Below, one piece after another: positions 16,311-23,850 of a stretch of DNA of 64,000 nt. The first letter of the stretch is position 1. Each line of letters opens with the position of its first letter. The notes beneath the pieces were generated by a model, which did no database searches, was not told the DNA's origin, and saw only the letters and a list, made by a program, of their open reading frames with translations. A program made the translations under genes and the position numbers. Source of the stretch: Actinokineospora inagensis DSM 44258 (GTDB lineage Bacteria > Actinomycetota > Actinomycetes > Mycobacteriales > Pseudonocardiaceae); contig NZ_AXWW01000005.1 in NCBI RefSeq assembly GCF_000482865.1, positions 1 through 64,000 on the forward strand. Reading direction: 5' to 3'.

Positions 16311-18130
16311 AATCAGCCCCGACCCATGGGCGACGCTCGACCAGTTGATGGGCATCGAGGTCACCGACCTGGTCGACGACGGCATCGGTGACCTCGCGTT
16401 CTACGGCCGGTGTTCCACCGAGGACAACCAGGACCCGGAGACGTCCCGAGGGTGGCAGCACGGCAACGCCGGGAAGTTCGTCGGGCCGCTCGGTGGTCGG
16501 ATCGTGGCGGACTTCTTCGACATCGGCCAGTCCCGTTCCGTGCCCTGGGAACGCCGTGACCAGGGTTCCCGGCTGCTGGCCGCGCTCAAGGACCCGGCCC
16601 GCACCTGGTCGGGTGTGGTGGTCGGTGAAGGCACCCGGTGCTGGTTCGGCAACCAGTTCTCCCTGATTGCACCTCGGTTCGAGGCATACGGCGTTGACCT
16701 GTGGGTGCCCGAACTCGGCGGGAAGTACGACCCGCGCAACCCCTCCCACAAGATGCTGATGAGCGTCCTCGGCGGCATGAGCGAATCCGAACGCCAACAC
16801 GTCCAGGCCCGGGTCCGCGCGGCGATGGATGCCCAGGTCGTCAACGAGGGCCGCCACCAGGGCGGCCGGGCACCCTACGGCTACCTGACCGTAAACGGCG
16901 GCCCGCATCCGAACTCACGTAAGGCCGCCGAAGGGTTTCACCTGCGGGTACTGACGGTCGACGAACCGGCGGCCGAGGTCGTGCGCCGGATCTTCGCCAG
17001 CTACCTCGACGGCAACGGCGACCGTGCGATCGCCAACGGCCTGAACCAGGACGACGTCCCGTGCCCCTCTGCCCTGCGACCGGAGCAGAACCGGCACCGC
17101 CTGGCCGACGGCTGGCAGGCCCGGCACCGTGCGCGCGATCCTGGAAAACCCCCGCTACACCGGCTTTGCCGTCTTCGGACGCTGGGTGAAGCACGAGGTC
17201 TTGGCCGACCCGGACGACGTCGCCGCCGGGCACGTCGTCAAGTTCCGACGCGCTTCGCCGGACCGCGTCGTTCGGTCCCGAACCCAAGCCCACCCGGCCA
17301 TCGTGTCGGTGGAGACGTTCACCGAAGTTCAGTTGCTCCGCCGCTCGAAGGGAGCCGGTGGCCTGCAATCGCGGTGCAAGCTGGAACGCGGTCCGAAGCT
17401 GACCAAGCGGGTCTACGCACTGCGTGGCCGAGTCCGCTGTGCTCACTGCGAGCGCCGAATGGAAGGCACACCCCGGCAAAGCCGCATCTACTACCGATGT
17501 GCGGCCCGCTCCATCGTGCCCGGCTCGCCGATTCTGGTCACTCACCCCAAGAACATCTACCTGCCCGAAAGCGCTGTTCTCCCGCAACTCAACGGCTGGA
17601 TCGGCGGCCTTCTGGCACCGGAGAACCGCGATGCGACTGTCGCCGCACTCGTCGGTGTCCACGGCAACGCGCCAGATACCCGCACCGAACAGCTTCGCAA
17701 GCGGATCAAGGACGCCGAGACCCGCCTCCGGCGACTACGCGCCGCGATCGAGGCCGGAGCCAACCCCGCGGCGTTTGTCGATGCCGTCAACAGCGGACAA
17801 GCCGAACACGACGCCGCCCGCACCGAACTGGACGCCCTGCCCATCAGCCACGCGGTTGGTCCCGCCGAGATCGACGCCATGATTGACTACCTCGACACCA
17901 TCGGCCGTGAGATCAACGACGCCAGCCCCGCCAGGCTGCAGGAGTTGTACACCGCTCTTGACCTGGAACTGCTATACAACGCAGAAGACCGGATGCTCGA
18001 TGTCAGCATCCGGTCTGGTAGGGGTAGTAAGCGTGTCCGAGGAGCGAGGGACGCACTACTCACCCGTCGCCCTTACTGCAAGCATCTGGACTGTCGTGCC
18101 GTGTCGCATCTGGCCGGAGATCACCATTGA
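16300..18130 (+). pseudogene. serine recombinase of element 1, frameshifted
   Basis: The N-terminal resolvase domain includes the catalytic serine motif FYGRCSTEDNQ, FFDIGQSRSVPWERR and GGMSESERQHVQARVRAAMD. A Recombinase domain (GGRAPYGY, ILENPRYTGF) and zinc-ribbon cysteines (RCAHCERRMEGTPR, YYRCAAR) follow, then a coiled-coil segment. The frame breaks near 17118-17125: one extra base separates DGWQA from TVRAILENPRYTG, which the element 2 protein reads continuously (DGWQATTVRSILENPRYTG). The 3' end passes through the attachment site (LDVSIRSGRGSKRVRG) and continues 20-odd codons into element 2 before stopping. Unless this is a sequencing error, no active integrase is made. Confidence 0.8.
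18002..18041 (+). repeat. attachment-site copy at the element 1/element 2 junction
   Basis: GTCAGCATCCGG, TAGGGGTAGTAAGCGT and GTCCGAG match the left-end site at 6645-6686. The last 11 bases (GCGTGTCCGAG) also match 27686-27696, where they form the 3' end of tRNA-Leu. The length fits a serine-integrase att site. The following 200 bases to 18245 contain no gene I recognise. Confidence 0.65.
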
Positions 18131-18245
18131 GGATGAGCTCCGAAGTGTCGTCCACTGCTCCTCGGCTTCTGTGTGGGATATCGCGTGGAACGGCGGTCGG
18201 GAATAGCAGGTTTGCTGGCGCGGACTCGTTCGAGTCTCTGGGTGA

Positions 18246-18653
18246 TCATCCAGGTCGTTCCGTGCGGTCAGGGTCGTGCTCGGTGGGTTCGGGGCGTCCG
18301 ATGAGGTTGTCGAGGAGGTTGATGAGGTTGGTGATGTAGTGGGCTGCTTGTTCCAAGTGGTTGTGGAGTAGGCGGAGGTTGTCGGCGAAGGGGTCGAGGG
18401 TGGCGAGTTCGCGGGGGATGGGTGGTTGGCGGTTGTGGGCGATGGCGTCGAGGTGGGTGGGGTGGAAGCCGAGGGCGGTGGAGACGGCTTCGAGAGTGCG
18501 GGTGCCTCGGCGGCGGATGATGGCGCGCCGTAGTTCTCGGATGACGTTTTTGGAGACGCCTGATCGGTAGACGAGTTCTTCTTGGCTGAGGTTGAGAAAT
18601 TCCATTCTCTGGGTGATGGTGTGGGCGACGGCACTCCAGTTTTGGGTGGTCAT
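18246..18653 (-). CDS. XRE-family regulator of element 2
   Basis: 135 residues, starting MTTQNWSAVAHTITQRMEFL. It has a helix-turn-helix in LSQEELVYRSGVSKNVIREL and a basic RRRGTRTLEAVS segment, followed by GFHPTHLDAIAHNRQPP and a leucine-rich helical tail that could dimerise. It is related to 12869-13246, and its direct positional counterpart in element 1 is the pseudogene at 6830-7011. The ATG overlaps the upstream stop (ATGA), so it is co-translated with 18650-19057. Probable element repressor. Confidence 0.75.
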   Translation of the reverse strand: MTTQNWSAVAHTITQRMEFLNLSQEELVYRSGVSKNVIRELRRAIIRRRGTRTLEAVSTALGFHPTHLDAIAHNRQPPIPRELATLDPFADNLRLLHNHLEQAAHYITNLINLLDNLIGRPEPTEHDPDRTERPG

Positions 18654-19057
18654 TTGCTTCCGCGTGCGGCGTCGCGCAGCCAGGTGATGACCGCTGTGTC
18701 GGTGATGGTTCGGTCGCGGTATTCCTCAACGATGTCGGCAGCCAGGGTGGCGGTGACGTAGAGGGTGATCTTGTCTGCGATGTTGCCTGAGATGGTGATT
18801 TGAGGGGATTTGTATTCGGTGTCGCCGGTGAGGGTGGGTAGGGATTTGTGGAGGGTGTTGTTCCAGTGTAGGAGCTGGGTGGCAGTTTCGGCGAGAGATG
18901 CGGTGTTGATGGTGACGGTGATTTCGTGGTCGAACTTCTTGTTGTTGCGGACGGACAGGTCGACTTGAAATGGGTTGGGCAGGGCGTAGGTGACCAGGTG
19001 GTGGCCGAGGGCAGCGGCCAAGGTGACCAGGTCGTGGGTGACGGTGGTGTGACTCAT
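18650..19057 (-). CDS. conserved element protein of 135 residues (element 2 copy)
   Basis: Starts MSHTTVTHDLVTLAAALGHH and is collinear with 7008-7415 of element 1 (YALPNPFQ, DLSVR, DHEITV, LAETATQLLHW, VITWL). It is soluble and its family was not recognised. It is overlapped at both ends (ATGA at 19054-19057 and 18650-18653), placing it in the middle of a three-gene regulator operon. Keeping the same partner genes in both elements suggests it works with the DUF5753-like regulator. Confidence 0.7.
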   Translation of the reverse strand: MSHTTVTHDLVTLAAALGHHLVTYALPNPFQVDLSVRNNKKFDHEITVTINTASLAETATQLLHWNNTLHKSLPTLTGDTEYKSPQITISGNIADKITLYVTATLAADIVEEYRDRTITDTAVITWLRDAARGSK

Positions 19058-19884
19058 GAGGTCTGCTCTCCGGTGATGGTTGACAGCTTCGCGGTTGTCG
19101 ACAACTGGGTGATGGCGTGGTGGGACTGGTCGGCGGTGAGCGCGTCGACGCGCAAGAGGGCGGCGGTGGACTCGTAGGCGCGGAGGGAGTCGCGGTCGGA
19201 AAGGTAGAGCGCGCCTCCGTTGATGCGCAGGCGGACAAGCGCGCCGCAGGCGGTCGTGTTGATCAGGGTGAAGGGGGTGTCGCAGCAGGGTGGGGTCACG
19301 CTGGGGGAACAGAGACGGATGGCGATGTGGGGTCTGCTCGCCAGGCCAAGTAGGTCGTTGACGCGGTCTTGGTCGACGTCGGGTGCGGTGAGGGCGCTTC
19401 TGGTGGTGAGCAGGGTCAACCGGGCCAGGGAGGGGTGATCAAGTAGCGGCGATCGGTCGGTAGGGGTGTACCGGCGTAGTGAGGTTCCTGGTGTGCCGCG
19501 GAGGATGGCGGGCAGGGTCGTGGGGGCGTAGCAGGTGATCACGGTGGTGTGGAGTTCGAGATCGGTGAACAGGTCCGCGTAGTGGTTGGTGTCGCGCTGG
19601 TTGAACCAGTGGTAAGACGCGCCATGGTTGGCGGCTAGGGCCAGGAGCCGGTCGCGGTCGGCGGGATCGGTAAGGCCGCAGGTGACGAGCAGGTGGACCA
19701 GGTCGGCAGGCGCGACGCCTCGTTGACCTCCGATCAGGCGGGACAGCTTGGTGGGGGTCCAGCCCAATGTGGCGGCGAGGTCGCCGTTGCTGTACCCGGC
19801 GGCTCGCATCAGGCGACCGATTTCCTGGCCCAGCAACCACGACGGCAACGAGCGGGCCGGGTTGGCCCGGCGGTCAGTGAGCAT
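19054..19884 (-). CDS. XRE-family regulator with DUF5753-like sensor region (element 2)
   Basis: 276 residues from ATG 19884, starting MLTDRRANPARSLPSWLLGQ. It has a helix-turn-helix (YSNGDLAATLGWTPTKLSRL, then IGGQRGVAPADLVHLLVTC) and a sensor region with ITCYAPTTLPAILRGTP and GALYLSDRDSLRAYESTAALL. It is related to 7531-8394 of element 1. The reading frame is open upstream into the preceding gene (to 20316) because that gene has lost its own stop, but the homologue's length supports ATG 19884. It is coupled to 18650-19057 by ATGA. Confidence 0.75.
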   Translation of the reverse strand: MLTDRRANPARSLPSWLLGQEIGRLMRAAGYSNGDLAATLGWTPTKLSRLIGGQRGVAPADLVHLLVTCGLTDPADRDRLLALAANHGASYHWFNQRDTNHYADLFTDLELHTTVITCYAPTTLPAILRGTPGTSLRRYTPTDRSPLLDHPSLARLTLLTTRSALTAPDVDQDRVNDLLGLASRPHIAIRLCSPSVTPPCCDTPFTLINTTACGALVRLRINGGALYLSDRDSLRAYESTAALLRVDALTADQSHHAITQLSTTAKLSTITGEQTS

Positions 19885-20316
19885 GACGCGGCGCCTCGGT
19901 GAGTTCGGCGGCGATGATCGAGAGCGCGGCGGCGGCGTGCCCCCGAAGGTCAGGTCCAGCCGGCGGCAGGTGCTGGTGGCGGCCATGGTGATGTGTCCTT
20001 GTGCTGGTTGGGCCACGGCGACAACTGCGGTGGCGTGACGGAACACGACGTCAGATCCCGGGATGGCGCAGGTCGAGGCGAGTGCCTTCACTGCTCCTGG
20101 ATTGAGAACGACGCTGAAGGTGGAGACCGCAGCGGGGTGAATCCACACTGCCCGCTGGTCATGGGCAAGGTCGAAAATCGTGGTCGCGTGCGTGCCGTCC
20201 GGCAGCTCGCCTTTGAGGCACCACCGGTGGGCGAACAGGCCGTAGACGGGGCCGTGGCGGACGATCAACGCTTCAGCCTCATGGGAGAGGCCGAGGAGTC
20301 GTCCGCGCGGCGACAT
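19874..20316 (-). pseudogene. hypothetical gene with a probable frameshift at its 3' end
   Basis: From ATG 20316 the frame reads MSPRGRLLGLSHEAEALIVR, then GELPDGTHATTIFDLAHDQR and AVVAVAQPAQGHITMAATST. After CRRLDLTFGG it runs in frame into the next gene. In another frame the DNA continues HAAAALSIIAAELTEAPRHA and stops at 19874-19876, overlapping the ATG of the next gene. That is the ending expected in this tightly overlapped operon, so a small indel in the GC-rich run near 19930 is likely. No family was recognised. It starts 3 bases after the stop of 20320-20916. Confidence 0.45.
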
Positions 20317-20319
20317 CGG

Positions 20320-20916
20320 TCAGTCCACGATCACACAGTCGCGGAGTTCGCGGACCAGGTTGGATGCCAAGACCCAGGGTGCGGCCGCGTCGGAATGGGC
20401 GACCATGGCGAGATCGACAGCGGCGACGCCGGTGTTGCCGGGTCGGTAGCGCATGCCTTGGACCCCGGCGATGTCGTACACCTGCGCCCGCACGAGGGCA
20501 TATCCGTCCCGCAAGGCCGGACACGCGTGGACCGACAGTTCGGCGCACGGGCGGCAGATCGGGGGTTCGGTGACGCCCATGCGGTTGGGCCAGCCCGGCC
20601 AGTCGGCGCGGTGGTCGAGCAGGAGCCAGAGGACGCCGTCGGGGGCTTGGTCGGCGGGTTCACCGCAGACCTGGCACAGCAGTCGCCGCATCGCGCGGCG
20701 TTGGCGGAGGGAGTGGACCTTGCCGAAGAGGGGGCGGCCGGTGCCGGGGGTGGAGGGGACGCGGACCCAGAGGATGCCCGAGCGGTCGCGATCGCCCATC
20801 GTTTCGTCGGCGTAGGCGATGCCGACGCCGTTCGGGTGACGGATCACCGTCGGGATGACGGGGGTCTCGGTGCTCCACGAGGTGATGTAGGGGACGTGGA
20901 TACGGGTGTCAGGCAT
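20320..20916 (-). CDS. conserved protein with a CxxC zinc-binding pattern
   Basis: 198 residues, starting MPDTRIHVPYITSWSTETPV. Features include RHPNGVGIAYADET, GILWVRVPSTPGTGRPLFGK and two cysteine pairs (LCQVCGEPAD and CRPCAEL) that could bind zinc. I recall similar proteins next to XRE regulators in Streptomyces, but their role is unknown to me. The start overlaps the stop of the upstream XRE gene by 8 bases, so it is expressed with it. Confidence 0.65.
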   Translation of the reverse strand: MPDTRIHVPYITSWSTETPVIPTVIRHPNGVGIAYADETMGDRDRSGILWVRVPSTPGTGRPLFGKVHSLRQRRAMRRLLCQVCGEPADQAPDGVLWLLLDHRADWPGWPNRMGVTEPPICRPCAELSVHACPALRDGYALVRAQVYDIAGVQGMRYRPGNTGVAAVDLAMVAHSDAAAPWVLASNLVRELRDCVIVD

Positions 20917-21250
20917 CGAAGGCCGCCACCTGGTCAAGCGACAGGCCGCCGTGCAGGAGGACGGCGCGGAGGATGCTGGACGTCGGTTCGAGGCCGTTGG
21001 CGCGGTGGATGCGGTCGGCGACGGCCAAGAGCAGGGCGGCCGGACGCGCGTTCAAGGCCGGGGCCAGGGTGACAATGCGCGGCAGGTCGGGATGATGGGT
21101 GCCCTTCTCGTAGCTGCGCATGGTCTGTTCGGGAATCTCGCAGGTCTCGGAGAGTTCACGCACGGTGGTATCAGTGGCGCTGCGGTACTCCGAAAGTGTG
21201 AGGGCAAACGCCAGGCGATAATCGCGGAGGGCGTTGTTGTGGTGTCGCAT
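20909..21250 (-). CDS. XRE-family regulator, likely binder of the ATGCG-N5-CGCAT sites
   Basis: 113 residues, starting MRHHNNALRDYRLAFALTLS. The helix-turn-helix is TTVRELSETCEIPEQTMRSY followed by EKGTHHPDLPRI. It is the first gene of the leftward operon 21250-18246. ATG 21250 is favoured over the longer open frame to 21352, because the longer frame would cover the palindrome at 21337-21353. It is divergent from the XRE-TPR gene at 21412, with that palindrome between them, so autoregulation is likely. Confidence 0.7.
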   Translation of the reverse strand: MRHHNNALRDYRLAFALTLSEYRSATDTTVRELSETCEIPEQTMRSYEKGTHHPDLPRIVTLAPALNARPAALLLAVADRIHRANGLEPTSSILRAVLLHGGLSLDQVAAFDA

Positions 21251-21336
21251 CGGCGCCTGTTCGGGTTGTCCAACGGGAACTGATGCGACGTTATGAACAG
21301 CGCCGATGTGTTTCGGCACCCCGAAGGCATGATCTT

Positions 21337-21353
21337 TATGCGCGCAACGCATA
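21337..21353. promoter_or_regulatory. candidate operator (TATGCG-N5-CGCATA)
   Basis: A perfect 6-bp inverted repeat with a 5-base spacer lies between the divergent genes at 21250 and 21412. Its core, ATGCG-N5-CGCAT, recurs at 23490-23504 before the transfer genes. Confidence 0.55.
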
Positions 21354-21411
21354 GTGTGTGCTTCTCGGGTCTAATGTGGAGTTGAGATCACCGCAGCGGG
21401 TGGGAGAGCCG

Positions 21412-22767
21412 ATGTCGGGCCGGTACTGCATGAGGTGCGGCGGCAGGCTGGCGCGGGACACGCGGGTCAGCATGTGCGCGCCGTGCCGGCAGGTCAGCGG
21501 CGTTGGGACCGACCACGCGCCGGACCTGGGGTTGGACTTCTGGACGACCGACCAGATGAAGGACGCGTTCGCGACCAGGGAGATGGGCGCGGTGGTGCGC
21601 GCCTACCGTTACCACCCAGCGCACGGGCACAAGGCGCTGCCGCAGGAAACGGTCAGCCGGTGGCTGGGCACCGTGACGCAATCTCAACTCAGCCGGATCG
21701 AGTCGGGTCGGAACAAAGTTGACACCCTGGCAAAATTGATCCACTACGCGCGTGCACTGAAGATGCCCGCAAATCTTCTGTGGTTTTCATTGCCGGATGA
21801 GCCTGGCTCGATCCCGTTGCCGCGCTCGGACGAAGTCCTGGCTTTGCCAGACGGGCCGCTGGTCCCGGCCGCGAGCATCAACACTGGGTCTGCCATCGCC
21901 GACACATTGCTGAAGACGCTCGACCACTACGCGAGCACGGACAACCTTGCAGGGCCCCGGTCGCTGGTTCAGGTTGTACCGCAACAATTGCGATTCATCG
22001 AGGAACTGTTGCAGAAGGCGCGGGGTAGGGATCGGGCGCAGTTGCTCCGGGTCGCGGCTCGGTACGCGGAGTTCGCGGGCTGGATCTACCAGGACACCGG
22101 CACGCTGAACGCCGCGATGCAGGTGTCCGGGGAAGCGTTGGACTTCGCGCAGGAGGCCGAGGACGACGAGTTGGCCTCCTACATCCTGATGCGCCGGAGC
22201 AACATCGCGGCCGATGCCAAGCGGCACGACCTGGCGTTGAAGTTGGCCAACGCCGCGCTGACCCAGTCCACCAAGCTCACCGCCCGACTGCGTGCGTTGG
22301 CGCTGCGCCAGCAGGCCCACGTGTACGCGCAGAAGGGTGATGTGGCGGGGTGTGCGCGGGTCCTGGATGTGGCGTTCAAGCTGGCCGAGCGGTCGTCGGA
22401 CTCCGAGATGGACCTGGGGCACTACTGCACGCCGGAGTACTTGGAGATGGAGGCGGCCCAGTGCTGGGTTGAGTTGGGGCGTCCGCACGAGGCGATCGAC
22501 TCACTCAGGCAAGGGTTGTCAGGGTGGCAAGCCGAGTTCCGGCGGGATCTGGGCTTGTGCCTGGCCAGGTTGGCCATGGCGCACGCTGTCGAGGCTCAGG
22601 CAGATCACGCGGTGCAGGTGGCACGCAGTGCGACCACGATCGGGCTGGAGACCAGGTCACATCGGATCGCGGTGCAGTTGGGGCGCATTCCGGCCGCGCT
22701 GGAGTCGTCGGGTGCCGATGAGGAAGCGATGCGAGTTCGACGGCTGGTAAAGTCGCTGGGGTCATAG
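21412..22767 (+). CDS. XRE regulator with TPR-like repeats
   Basis: 451 residues from ATG 21412, with GGGAGA upstream. A short cysteine motif at the start (YCMRCGGRLARDTRVSMCAP) may bind zinc. A helix-turn-helix follows (VSRWLGTVTQSQLSRIESGR), then about 250 residues of helical TPR-like repeats (LLRVAARYAEFAGWIYQDTG, ALRQQAHVYAQKGDVAGCAR, LARLAMAHAVEAQ). This is the typical build of actinobacterial regulators that sense peptides or partner proteins. It is followed after 9 bases by a creatininase-family gene, an arrangement I recall from other actinobacteria. Confidence 0.8.
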   Translation: MSGRYCMRCGGRLARDTRVSMCAPCRQVSGVGTDHAPDLGLDFWTTDQMKDAFATREMGAVVRAYRYHPAHGHKALPQETVSRWLGTVTQSQLSRIESGRNKVDTLAKLIHYARALKMPANLLWFSLPDEPGSIPLPRSDEVLALPDGPLVPAASINTGSAIADTLLKTLDHYASTDNLAGPRSLVQVVPQQLRFIEELLQKARGRDRAQLLRVAARYAEFAGWIYQDTGTLNAAMQVSGEALDFAQEAEDDELASYILMRRSNIAADAKRHDLALKLANAALTQSTKLTARLRALALRQQAHVYAQKGDVAGCARVLDVAFKLAERSSDSEMDLGHYCTPEYLEMEAAQCWVELGRPHEAIDSLRQGLSGWQAEFRRDLGLCLARLAMAHAVEAQADHAVQVARSATTIGLETRSHRIAVQLGRIPAALESSGADEEAMRVRRLVKSLGS

Positions 22768-22776
22768 AGTCTGCGA

Positions 22777-23490
22777 TTGAAGGTGCGCGTGATTACTGCG
22801 GCGACGTCGACCGATGAGGCCCAGCGCGGCGCGCGGGTGGCGATTCTCGCCGTCGGGAGTTTTGAGCAACACGGCGATCATTTGCCACTCATCACGGATA
22901 CGGTTGTCGCTGAGACTATCGCCGGTCGGCTTGCCGCCGAATACGATTTGTTCCGCTTGCCGCCGATCACGATGTCGTGTTCTCACGAGCACGCGGGATT
23001 TGCCGGAACGGTCAGCATCAGCGCGGCAACGTTGATCGCGGTCATCGCCGATGTCCGTGCGTCGTTGGCCGCGTCCGGGATCACCCGCCTGGTGCTCGTC
23101 AACGGCCACGGCGGCAACTACGTGCTGTCGAACATCGCCCAAGAGGCCAACACAGCCGGTCCGGCGGTGGCACTGTTCCCCGGGAAGCACGACGTTGACG
23201 CTGCTCGGGAGGCGGCGGGCATGGAGACTGACTCCCACGAAGACATGCACGGCGGTGAGTGGGAGACCTCCATCCTGCTCCACGCGCACTCGGATCTTGT
23301 CCGTGTTGGCTACGCCGATGCCGACTATGACGCCGTAGACAGGCCGCACCTGCACCTGATCGGCATGGCGGGCTACACGAAGTCGGGCATTGTCGGATTC
23401 CCATCGAAGGCATCGGCCGAGAAGGGGCGCAAGGCGCTCGATTCTCTGGCGAAGTCGTTCCGTGAGACACTGGACGCGCTCTCGATCTGA
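22777..23490 (+). CDS. creatininase-family amidohydrolase
   Basis: About 237 residues. Family motifs for metal binding and catalysis are visible: GSFEQHGDHLPLITDT, SCSHEHAGF, LVNGHGGNYVLSN and DMHGGEWETS. Creatininase-family enzymes are metal-dependent amidohydrolases acting on cyclic or formamide-type substrates; the substrate here is unknown. The start is uncertain: TTG 22777, GTG 22783 and GTG 22789 are all in frame. The gene follows the XRE-TPR gene by 9 bases and is likely co-transcribed. A metabolic enzyme as cargo inside a transfer module is unusual. Confidence 0.8.
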   Translation: MKVRVITAATSTDEAQRGARVAILAVGSFEQHGDHLPLITDTVVAETIAGRLAAEYDLFRLPPITMSCSHEHAGFAGTVSISAATLIAVIADVRASLAASGITRLVLVNGHGGNYVLSNIAQEANTAGPAVALFPGKHDVDAAREAAGMETDSHEDMHGGEWETSILLHAHSDLVRVGYADADYDAVDRPHLHLIGMAGYTKSGIVGFPSKASAEKGRKALDSLAKSFRETLDALSI

Positions 23491-23556
23491 TGCGAGTCGC
23501 GCATAAGTTTCATGCGCATTGAGCGAGAACTCGCGCGCATACACATAATGCGCGCG
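23490..23556. promoter_or_regulatory. palindrome cluster upstream of the element 2 transfer genes
   Basis: ATGCG-N5-CGCAT occurs at 23490-23504, overlapping the creatininase stop. At 23532-23556 lies a longer inverted repeat, CGCGCGCAT and ATGCGCGCG, with a 7-base spacer; an extra ATGCGCAT is between them. The first site has the same arms and spacing as the operator at 21337-21353. One repressor could therefore control both promoters. Confidence 0.5.
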
Positions 23557-23646
23557 ACTGGCCTAATCGAGGTTGTTCCGACCGTTTACTCGGATTCACG
23601 AGCTGGCGACAACGCCGGTTCGAACCGAGTAGACGGAGATCGAACC

Positions 23647-23850
23647 GTGGAACGCTGGGAACACCTTCAGAGCTGGCTTTTCCACCTGGGTTACCTGGGT
23701 GAGGAACTCGAGTGCTTCGCAGGCACCAGCCGTGGTGCCTGGCTGTACCGGCAGATCGCGCGGGAAGCGGCCCAAGCGGCCAAGGTCGCGCGCGAGTTCA
23801 TCGACGAGGTCGAACAAGCGTCGACCTACTACGCGGACGGTGGCCTGTGA
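23647..23850 (+). CDS. small hypothetical protein upstream of Tra (element 2)
   Basis: 67 residues from GTG 23647, with GGAGA seven bases upstream: MERWEHLQSWLFHLGYLGEE, then LECFAGTSRGAWLYRQIARE. Helical and acidic, with no membrane segment or known family. Its stop overlaps the GTG of the Tra frame (GTGA at 23847-23850). Positionally it replaces the small membrane protein of element 1, but the sequences are not related. Confidence 0.6.
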   Translation: MERWEHLQSWLFHLGYLGEELECFAGTSRGAWLYRQIAREAAQAAKVAREFIDEVEQASTYYADGGL

